Shown here one piece after another: positions 45,082 to 52,487 of a DNA stretch of 64,000 bases. A program made the translations under genes and the position numbers. Source of the DNA: JAADEM01 sp965371855 (GTDB taxonomy: Bacteria > Bacteroidota > Bacteroidia > Bacteroidales > Marinilabiliaceae); the NCBI GenBank assembly GCA_965371855.1, contig CBDUZZ010000004.1, forward strand, positions 36,210 through 100,209, read 5' to 3'. The first letter of the stretch is position 1, and each line of letters begins with the position of its first letter. The notes beneath the pieces are model-generated. The model was given only the letters and a program-made list of their open reading frames with translations. It searched no databases and was not told the origin of the DNA.

Positions 45082-47883
45082 ATGAGAAAAGCCATTATCA
45101 TAGGTATTACCAGTATTATTTTATTAATACTGGCAAATGTATATTACTATCTCAGCACCTATACGGCACAAGTAAATACTCAAAAGGAGATTCTTATGCG
45201 TCAGTCTTTGATTTGCAGCAACCAAATATATCTCTATTTCAAAAAAACACAAACTAACATTCTTCTGCTTTTATCAAACAGAGAGCTGGATAACCTTTTT
45301 GTCAACATAGAGCAATCTGTTGATGCACAAAATAGAATTGAGTTCCTTTTTAACAGTTACAAAGAATCAATTAATGAATTAAAGATTATTGACTTAGATG
45401 GAAATGTCTTTGGTTTAAAAAAGGGTACATCGGAATCTATCATATCATTTTTCAGTAAAACAGATCCTTTTGACATTATCAAACCTAAAATAATTTTTAG
45501 TAACGATAATAAAACATTAAGTTACATTCAACCACTTGTTGATGAGTTTGACACGTACGGATACGTGCAATTTGAAATGAATTTAGATGCTTTTTTTAGT
45601 TCTATGTTCAACAACTTTAATATTAAAGATTACCATTTTCAATGGATAATAAAACCTTCCGAAGTAGTTTTCAATACTCTTAATTCCGAATTCATAATAC
45701 CTGATTACAAATTATTTGAAAAAGTAATGTATGGTAACAACATTGGAAGTCTTAAACACGAGATACTGATAAACAACAATAAAACAAAACTCTTGACGGT
45801 ATTCCGCAAACTACGTATTAAAGACGAACAATATTATATGGCATTTTCATTACCTATAAAACAAATTACAGCAAACATAGTACGTAATGCATTTATTGTT
45901 GGTGTGATTACCCTGTTTGTCATTTTGTTCTTTATTGTATGGTCCATTTATAACATCCACAATAAAAACGAAGAAGAAAAGCGGTTAAAGCAGTCACAGG
46001 AAACACTCAGAAAAGTATTATACTATCTTCCTGTAGGAATTATACTTGTTGATAATAAAACTCATATCAGGCAGGTAAACAAAGCTGCTATTAATATCTT
46101 CTTATTTGATGATGAAGATCAGATGCTTGGCCAGGACTCATCGGACAAAGTCCTTTTTGAGAACTGTACAATTGTTAAAAAATCGGAATACTCTACAAGC
46201 TCATTTAAATATATCCTAAAAAACAAACAAGAAGAAGAATCTGTTATTCTTGTCGAAAAGATACCATTTTTCCTCCAGTCGCAGCAATATATCATTAATA
46301 TGTATATTGAAGTCTCTTCACTTGACTTGAAAAAGAAAATGAATACAGGGTGTAATGAAACCAAGTCAACCTTTATCGCTAATATCAGTCACGAGTTGCG
46401 AACTCCGTTAAACGGAATTATCGGCATGACCGATCTGTTAATGGGATCAAATCTGCACTCACAGGAGAAAGAGATGCTATCCGTAGTTACAAGATCTGCT
46501 GACACATTGTTAACTCTGATTAATGACATTCTTGATTTTTCAAAAATTGAAGCCGGAAAATTCGAAGTAGAATCAATCCAATTTAACTTAAAAGATGAAA
46601 TTGAAAATACTGTTCATGATTTTCAGGCAAAAGCTAAAGAGAACAACATACAACTATCATGGTCATCCTCGATTCCACTCCCAAATGACTTCATAGGCGA
46701 TCCAATGCGATTAAGACAAATACTTAATAACCTGATAAGTAACGGAATAAAATTCACACCAGTTAATGGTCGTATTAAAATAAATGTATCTGAGACAAAA
46801 GCTCTTAACGGTAATCGTGCTATTCTGTTTTCAATTAAAGATTCAGGCATCGGAATTAAAAAAGAAAAATTAGAGATGATTTTTAACCCGTTTTCTCAAG
46901 CTGACGGAAGCACTACAAGAAAATACGGAGGAACCGGATTGGGAACAACCATATCAAAGCAATTAGTATCCCTAATGGGAGGAGAAATAAAGGTTAAAAG
47001 CCCATCAGGCTTAACAGACAATCCAAAATATCCGGGTGCTGAATTCATTTTCACACTACCTTTCAGAACCAATAAATATACTAAAACAATAGACTTTTCT
47101 AATATCACCCTTCCAACTGAAATTAAAGCATTGGTAATAACAGATGATCCATTACAAGTGCAGACAATTACAAAAAATCTGGCTTCCCTGCATATAGAAT
47201 ACGACGAATTGACTCCATCAAATGAAACTATTGATATTTTAAAAGAGAAGCACAAATATCATATTATAATTATAGATAACCGTCCAGACTTTAACGGCTT
47301 GGAATTCCTGAACACTCTTCACAGCAATAAATTACATTCAAATGTGCTGATAATTGTTCAAAGTGCTGATTTCAAACAGGCAAACACCCGAATTGCAAAA
47401 CAACTGGGAGCAGACATCTATTTACGCAAACCGGTAAAATTGAGTATCCTTAAAGAATTTATTTTAAATCATTTTCCTGAAATTGATTCAAATGATATGA
47501 CCACAGCTTTAGTTTCAGGCAAAAATCTTAAAGTTCTGGTTGCAGAGGATAATAGATTAAACCAACGTGTAATACAAAACCTTTTCAAAAGACTCTTTAT
47601 AACTATTGATATTGCACAAAATGGAGTTATAGCATTAAAAATGGCAAAGGAGAAAGATTACAATATGATTTTCATGGATATATATATGCCGGAAATGGAT
47701 GGTATATCTGCTGTAAAAGAGTTGAAGAAGAGAGGAAATAATTGTCCGGCTATCGGAATGACAGCCAGTAATGACCTTGAAGAAAAAATCAACGCTATGG
47801 ATGCCGGAATGGATGACTACATTATCAAACCGGTAAAACTCGAAGAATTATCTCGTATGATAACAAAATGGGGAACAAAGTAA
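45082..47883 (+). CDS. Hybrid sensor histidine kinase with two receiver domains
   Basis: 933 aa. A membrane helix (7-27) and a ~240-residue periplasmic sensor region of Cache-like appearance (SYKESINELKIIDLDGNVFG) are followed by a second helix (FIVGVITLFVILFFIVWSIY, about 272-291). A PAS-like domain follows (YYLPVGIILVDNKTHIRQVN, about 313-420). HisKA has NISHELRTPLNGIIGMTDLL (His near 436). HATPase has LNNLISNGIKFTP, IKDSGIGIK and GGTGLGTTISKQL. The first receiver (about 673-800) is degenerate, lacking the paired acidic residues. The second (about 815-930) is complete, with VAEDN, IFMDIYMPEMDG and IIKPV. No partner gene is adjacent. Confidence 0.93.
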   Translation: MRKAIIIGITSIILLILANVYYYLSTYTAQVNTQKEILMRQSLICSNQIYLYFKKTQTNILLLLSNRELDNLFVNIEQSVDAQNRIEFLFNSYKESINELKIIDLDGNVFGLKKGTSESIISFFSKTDPFDIIKPKIIFSNDNKTLSYIQPLVDEFDTYGYVQFEMNLDAFFSSMFNNFNIKDYHFQWIIKPSEVVFNTLNSEFIIPDYKLFEKVMYGNNIGSLKHEILINNNKTKLLTVFRKLRIKDEQYYMAFSLPIKQITANIVRNAFIVGVITLFVILFFIVWSIYNIHNKNEEEKRLKQSQETLRKVLYYLPVGIILVDNKTHIRQVNKAAINIFLFDDEDQMLGQDSSDKVLFENCTIVKKSEYSTSSFKYILKNKQEEESVILVEKIPFFLQSQQYIINMYIEVSSLDLKKKMNTGCNETKSTFIANISHELRTPLNGIIGMTDLLMGSNLHSQEKEMLSVVTRSADTLLTLINDILDFSKIEAGKFEVESIQFNLKDEIENTVHDFQAKAKENNIQLSWSSSIPLPNDFIGDPMRLRQILNNLISNGIKFTPVNGRIKINVSETKALNGNRAILFSIKDSGIGIKKEKLEMIFNPFSQADGSTTRKYGGTGLGTTISKQLVSLMGGEIKVKSPSGLTDNPKYPGAEFIFTLPFRTNKYTKTIDFSNITLPTEIKALVITDDPLQVQTITKNLASLHIEYDELTPSNETIDILKEKHKYHIIIIDNRPDFNGLEFLNTLHSNKLHSNVLIIVQSADFKQANTRIAKQLGADIYLRKPVKLSILKEFILNHFPEIDSNDMTTALVSGKNLKVLVAEDNRLNQRVIQNLFKRLFITIDIAQNGVIALKMAKEKDYNMIFMDIYMPEMDGISAVKELKKRGNNCPAIGMTASNDLEEKINAMDAGMDDYIIKPVKLEELSRMITKWGTK

Positions 47884-47902
47884 TTCCTAAGAGTTTTTAT
47901 TA

Positions 47903-50155
47903 TTGAGTACCGATGGTAAAGGCAATAACACAGTGTATGATTATGATGATGCCGGCAGGTTATTAACGATTATCAGAGGAACCAATGAAGTATCATATAA
48001 TTACGATCCTTTTGGCAGGTTACTGTCCGGCATAAAAAAAGAGGATGGAACAGTTATACACGAGCAGGTATTTACCTACAATGGAACCACTCCTCTTATC
48101 AAAAGCAAAACAGAAACTATTGATGGCAAAACATTTTCAGTTGATTACAGCTACGACAATAAATACAAACGGTTAACGGATAAAACCTATCACTCAGGAT
48201 TTGCATTAAATTATGGTTATAACGATGGTGGTGAATTAAACAGTGTTTCCGCCCTTGTTGACAATGGCAGTAGTGGTACAGAAGAGGTTGAAATATGGGA
48301 ACTGAACAGCATAAATGCACGCGGACAAATTACACAATTTACGCAGGGCAGTAATGTGATAACCAATCTGGGATACGACAGCAAAGGACTGCCTTCTACA
48401 AACATTACCACCTATAATGGAACTACACTTATAGATTATAAGTATATGTTCAAACTGTCAGGTAACATGCAATCGCGCACAGACCGTTTAATGAATCAGC
48501 ACGAAGAGTTTGCATATAACGACTTGAACCACCAGCTAACCAGTTGGACCCTGTATGACGAAACAGGTACAAATACCTACACACAAAAAATGGGGGGTGG
48601 ACATGCATTTTATGCAGAGAACGGAAACATTGAAAAGAAAAAAGACACAAACTTTTTAGGTGGTGACGGACTTACCGAGTTTATTTATGGTACCGGCGAT
48701 GCAGGCCCACATGCCCTAACCGGGTTTAAAGGCGATCCTATTGATACCAATCCACACTCTATTGAATACACCTTTTTTAACAAGGTGAAAAACATGAAGG
48801 TGAAAAACGAAACCGGCACCATTCTTAAACAATTCGACATCACTTATGGCGTTGACAACCAGCGGCGAATAACTGATTTTATGGATGGTAGTGGCACAAG
48901 CACTTTAAAACGCTACTATTTTGATGATTACGAAGAGGAGTTGTTGCCCGGTAATAAAACCCGGAAAATTCACTATATTAGCGGTGGCAATGGCTTGGCG
49001 GCAATGTATATTACTGATGAAGATCAGCCAACAATGGATGGTTTATATTTTGCCCACACCGATTACCAGGGTTCTTTGATAGCTTTAAGTAAACAAAACA
49101 GCACCGGTTATGAAGTTGTAAAACGTTACGCTTTTGACCCATGGGGTAACAGGCGTAACCCAACAAATTGGGCCGAAGCTTTGGCAGACGATGGCAGTTA
49201 CCAGTACACCGCACGTGGCTACACCATGCACGAACACCTTGATGGATATGGCTTGTTGAATATGAACGGTAGGGTTTACGACCCCATGTTAAGCCGTTTC
49301 CTCAGCCCCGACCCCTTTGTACAACTACCGGGTAGTGCCATGGGATACAATAGGTATGCCTATTGCTTGAATAATCCCTTGTTGTTTACCGACCCTTCTG
49401 GTAATTCTATTTGGACTGATAATTGGTTTACGCGTTTTATGGATTGGGTAAATGGAAGTACAGTAAATGTAAGAGAGTTTTTATATAAGAATAATGTTCC
49501 TGATTTTGGTGTAAGTTATAATAGTGTTAAAGGTGTTGGTTATAGTGTAGGCCATAATCCTATGATGTATCCTGGTGAATTTAATAATGCAGGATATGCC
49601 AATGGACAAGCTAATGGGGCCATAAACAGAATGAACCAAAGTCGTTCTTTTTATGACGAAATTGTTGCAAGATATCAATACGACCTGAATAATTCAATTG
49701 CTTCTTATGAGCAATCAAGTGTTGCCGCAAACGGTGAGGGTTATATTGCGCCTATGGATAATACGAGAATTGATGCGAGTTATTTGGCACGGAGAGGTAA
49801 TCCTGTTGGATATGACCAGAATGGAGGATTTATTCTTTTAGGAAATTCTAATTGGCAGCCAAGAGAAAGAGCACGTCACGTAGATGGACATCCTATTGAT
49901 ATGAGCTATTCAGCACCAATACAATATAAAATAGCAGGTTGGTTTACCAGTTTTATGAAGCTTCAATCTAATCCACAAAATTGGAGTAATGGAGATACAA
50001 TTATATTGAATTGGAATTATATTGTGGTTCCTGCTCTGACAATAATGAATATAAATAATGCAGACACCACATTTACACCAATTAGAGATGGAGTAACACC
50101 TCCTTACTGGTACAAGCCTCCAACTTCTTATGATTATTATAAAAGAATAAAATAA
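47903..50155 (+). CDS. 5'-truncated RHS/YD-repeat protein with an unrecognised C-terminal tip
   Basis: The frame opens only at a stop 47888-47890, five bases after the kinase stop, and enters mid-repeat (NNTVYDYDDAGRLLTIIRGT). The export signal and most of the ~2000-aa shell expected of Bacteroidota RHS proteins are missing, and the only start is a TTG at 47903. YD repeats run to about residue 440. The RHS core follows: YFAHTDYQGSLIALSKQN, RYAFDPWGNRR, NMNGRVYDPMLSRFLSPDPF and NPLLFTDPSG (about 497). After this boundary comes a ~250-residue tip (SIWTDNWFTRFMDWVNGSTV ... PPYWYKPPTSYDYY), more AT-rich and of no family I recognise. It may be a silent cassette or a remnant. Confidence 0.85.
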   Translation: MSTDGKGNNTVYDYDDAGRLLTIIRGTNEVSYNYDPFGRLLSGIKKEDGTVIHEQVFTYNGTTPLIKSKTETIDGKTFSVDYSYDNKYKRLTDKTYHSGFALNYGYNDGGELNSVSALVDNGSSGTEEVEIWELNSINARGQITQFTQGSNVITNLGYDSKGLPSTNITTYNGTTLIDYKYMFKLSGNMQSRTDRLMNQHEEFAYNDLNHQLTSWTLYDETGTNTYTQKMGGGHAFYAENGNIEKKKDTNFLGGDGLTEFIYGTGDAGPHALTGFKGDPIDTNPHSIEYTFFNKVKNMKVKNETGTILKQFDITYGVDNQRRITDFMDGSGTSTLKRYYFDDYEEELLPGNKTRKIHYISGGNGLAAMYITDEDQPTMDGLYFAHTDYQGSLIALSKQNSTGYEVVKRYAFDPWGNRRNPTNWAEALADDGSYQYTARGYTMHEHLDGYGLLNMNGRVYDPMLSRFLSPDPFVQLPGSAMGYNRYAYCLNNPLLFTDPSGNSIWTDNWFTRFMDWVNGSTVNVREFLYKNNVPDFGVSYNSVKGVGYSVGHNPMMYPGEFNNAGYANGQANGAINRMNQSRSFYDEIVARYQYDLNNSIASYEQSSVAANGEGYIAPMDNTRIDASYLARRGNPVGYDQNGGFILLGNSNWQPRERARHVDGHPIDMSYSAPIQYKIAGWFTSFMKLQSNPQNWSNGDTIILNWNYIVVPALTIMNINNADTTFTPIRDGVTPPYWYKPPTSYDYYKRIK

Positions 50156-50158
50156 AAT

Positions 50159-50833
50159 ATGAGATTATTTTTTAATGTTGTAACTGTACTGATAAGTATT
50201 CTAGTTTTTCAATCTTGTAACATAGAAAAGGTATCTTCTTTTAATGATGGAAGTACAGATCTTGTGTGGGTCGAAGAGAAGCTGAGTGATACTTTAATCA
50301 TTCAACGTTATTTGTTTGGAGACAAGTACAAGGAGATTAAAAAAAGTACTGCTATCTATAGCAAGGTTAATGAAGAGTATACCTATTATTATAGAAACGG
50401 TAATGTAATGAGCTATAAATTGTATAATGAAGGAGCATTAAGGTATTATCGAAATTATGACAAGGAAGGAGTGTCGAAAAGTTACAATGGAAGTGGTGTG
50501 TTGTATGAAGATTCTGTTGTGTATGATACGATTTTCACCAATGTTCAATATAAAAGAGATATGATGTTTGTAAATCCTCCAAATACTGAAGTTACGGTAA
50601 TGATTGGTGATTTTATAGAAGATGAAGAAGGTAGAGATTTAAAAAAACACCCATTATATTTCTATCCTATTGAAAATTCAAAAGCTTCATATCAAGTAAA
50701 TTATAAAAATGAAGGAATTAGAAGAGTTGTTGCATATTGGGCTATAGAAGACTTGAAAAGTAAAGACATGCAAAAAGGACGAATAATCCATCAATACACG
50801 GTTATGCCTTCAGCTCAATCTCAACTTAAATAA
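50159..50833 (+). CDS. Lipoprotein, possible immunity protein for the RHS tip
   Basis: 224 aa with a lipoprotein signal (LFFNVVTVLISILVFQSC; acylated Cys near residue 20). The middle has MORN/YwqK-like strands (YTYYYRNGNVMSYKLYNEG, ALRYYRNYDKEGVSKSYNGS), and the rest is unassigned. It starts 3 bases after the RHS stop, and both are AT-rich. This is the position of an immunity gene in polymorphic-toxin loci, and a periplasmic lipoprotein would suit a toxin acting there. The function is inferred from position alone. Confidence 0.75.
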   Translation: MRLFFNVVTVLISILVFQSCNIEKVSSFNDGSTDLVWVEEKLSDTLIIQRYLFGDKYKEIKKSTAIYSKVNEEYTYYYRNGNVMSYKLYNEGALRYYRNYDKEGVSKSYNGSGVLYEDSVVYDTIFTNVQYKRDMMFVNPPNTEVTVMIGDFIEDEEGRDLKKHPLYFYPIENSKASYQVNYKNEGIRRVVAYWAIEDLKSKDMQKGRIIHQYTVMPSAQSQLK

Positions 50834-50845
50834 ACCCCACAGCTG

Positions 50846-51573
50846 CCGCACGATTGCATCGTGTGGTTTATAAACTAACAAAGAAATAGAAGGAGAAACT
50901 TTCACACTTTAATATGCAAAAGCCCGAGTAATCCCCGCTACCGCACGATTGTATCGTGTGGTTTAGTTGTTTATAGAAATTTATTATACTTAACAAATGA
51001 GTCGTAATTACAAATTTCATAATCCGGATGGTGTTTACTTCATCTCTTTTGCAGTGGTAGAATGGCTATATGCATTTACAAGAAACGAATACAAAGACAT
51101 AATAATTGAAAGTTTAAGTTATTGCCAAAAAGAAAAAGGGATGGAAGTATTTGCATGGTGTATAATGACGAATCATATTCATTTGATTTTTAGAAGTGCA
51201 AACGGACAAAAACCAGAATTACTTATAGGTGATTTCAAACGGTTTACAAGCAAGGCGATAGTTAAAGCGATTACTGCCAACCCAAAAGAGAGTAGAAAAG
51301 AATGGTTGCTAGGTCAGTTTTTAAAAGCAGGGAGTAAGTCTTCGAATGTAAATAAATATCAGCTTTGGAGACATGACAATAAACCAATAGAATTATGGAG
51401 TAATAAAGTAATCGATGAAAAGATTGATTATATTCACAGTAATCCTGTAGAAGAAGGTTTGGTTTTTAGGGCAGAAGATTATGTGTATAGCAGTGCTGTA
51501 GACTATGCAGGAGAAAAAGGGATGTTGGATGATGTTATTGTTATCAAGTAACCCACACGATGCAATCGTGCGG
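50846..51573 (+). mobile_element. RAYT transposase unit with three matching REP hairpins (REPtron)
   Basis: Hairpins share the arms CCGCACGAT and ATCGTGTGG with loops TGC, TGT and TGC. Two direct copies lie upstream (50846-50866 and 50941-50961). One inverted copy lies at the downstream edge (51553-51573), two bases after the transposase stop. Flanks agree further: CTn before and nTTA after each copy in its own orientation. This is the layout of a REP-associated tyrosine transposase with its cognate REPs. Confidence 0.88.
50997..51551 (+). CDS. REP-associated tyrosine transposase (RAYT, Y1/HUH family)
   Basis: 184 aa. The family start is YKFHNPDGVYFISFAVVEWL. The HUH metal motif is in WCIMTNHIHLIFRS, and the C-terminal block is EKIDYIHSNPVEEGLVFRAE then YVYSSAVDY. 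RAYTs nick and join single-stranded REP hairpins; unlike IS200 transposases they are usually single-copy and not flanked by their own IS ends. The open frame and complete motifs suggest it is functional. The nucleophilic tyrosine cannot be assigned with certainty by eye. Matching REP hairpins flank it. Confidence 0.93.
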   Translation: MSRNYKFHNPDGVYFISFAVVEWLYAFTRNEYKDIIIESLSYCQKEKGMEVFAWCIMTNHIHLIFRSANGQKPELLIGDFKRFTSKAIVKAITANPKESRKEWLLGQFLKAGSKSSNVNKYQLWRHDNKPIELWSNKVIDEKIDYIHSNPVEEGLVFRAEDYVYSSAVDYAGEKGMLDDVIVIK

Positions 51574-52134
51574 GAGCTTGGGGTAGTGTCTAATGTTGCA
51601 CAAGCAGGAGTAATGGCTTTGCTTGGATATGATAATATAACTTTAACTGGTAATGCTTTAAACAAGGTAATCAATTCTTCTGTTACAGATGGATTAGATG
51701 CCGGTTTAGTTTCAAGAACTATGGCAGACCCTAAATACGGAACTGCTGCATATTCATTTAGATATTCGCAGGGTGTTGAATATGGTGGGCAGCGAGCTCC
51801 TGGAAATATTAGCGACCAACTTCTATGTTTTTGGAAATCAGAATATAGAGATACATGGAGAGTGGCAAGCAATGAATTAACTTGGCTAATTAGACATGGT
51901 AATGTATCGGGATGGGTTCAAGTAAATGCTTCCAGGGGTATAACTATACAACATAATCTAACAGATGTTTTTAATTTAAGGCCAGGTGCATCGTCTAGAG
52001 GAATTTATAATGATATTACATATTGGATGGGAATGATATGGCATGATACTTTGAATGCTTCTGAACCAAATGTTAGTGCAAGTTGGAGGCGGAATCGCTG
52101 TATTGACCGGAGTTGTCGGTCTTTTGTCTCATAA
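51574..52134 (+). pseudogene. Beheaded fragment resembling a second RHS-type tip
   Basis: Immediately after the right REP hairpin an open frame runs to 52134 (VVSNVAQAGVMALLGYDNIT ... YWMGMIWHDTLNASEPNVSA). It has no start of its own; its first codons are transposase and REP sequence. Composition (Gly/Asn/Ser/Trp-rich) and position match RHS C-terminal tips, but neither RHS core nor a known toxin fold is recognisable. A second frame (52055-52156) ends in a membrane-like helix with a basic tail (GGGIAVLTGVVGLLSHKRKT), so a frameshift near 52090 is possible. Confidence 0.5.
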
Positions 52135-52225
52135 AAGAAAAACGGCAAAAGAGTAGCAAAATTAGTTCCCCAAAACAACAATTTGAATTTGATTATAAAA
52201 AATGTAACTTGCAAAAAAGAGCACA

Positions 52226-52462
52226 ATGGAAAAGCCAATTATTACCCAAACGAAACCTTACGTAATAGAAGAAGAGCCGGGAACCAAATACTGGTGTGCT
52301 TGTGGAAAAAGCAACAATCAGCCATATTGCGACGGCTCACATAAAGGAACCGGAATTGCTCCGGTCAAAGTAGAAATTAAAGAATCAAAAAAAGTATACT
52401 GGTGCGGATGTAAACATTCCAAAAAAAGCCCATTTTGTGACGGGACACACAGAGAACTTTGA
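52226..52462 (+). CDS. CDGSH iron-sulfur protein with two cluster motifs
   Basis: 78 aa containing two copies of the CxCx2Sx3PxCDGxH motif: CACGKSNNQPYCDGSH (24-39) and CGCKHSKKSPFCDGTH (60-75). Each binds a redox-active, His-ligated [2Fe-2S] cluster, so this is the tandem (MiNT-like) soluble bacterial class, without a membrane anchor. The physiological role in bacteria is not settled. It is monocistronic, between the RHS remnant region and a convergent gene. Confidence 0.93.
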   Translation: MEKPIITQTKPYVIEEEPGTKYWCACGKSNNQPYCDGSHKGTGIAPVKVEIKESKKVYWCGCKHSKKSPFCDGTHREL

Positions 52463-52487
52463 TGTGTTGATTAGGTGATGTGTTTGC
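52463..52487 (-). repeat. Degenerate heptad tract after the DUF5916 gene
   Basis: Minus strand, directly after TAA: GCAAACA CATCACC / TAATCAA CACATCA. It occupies the whole 25-bp gap between two convergent stop codons. Confidence 0.45.

Noticed and set aside
47903..50155. Fusion of the hybrid kinase with the RHS protein by readthrough or frameshift
   Set aside because: The kinase ends with a complete receiver domain and its stop, and the RHS frame has a further in-frame stop at 47888-47890 and enters mid-repeat; a recombination breakpoint is simpler.
50846..51573. CRISPR array from the repeated hairpins
   Set aside because: Only three copies, not regularly spaced, one inverted, and associated with a RAYT gene; these are REP elements. 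No cas genes are present.
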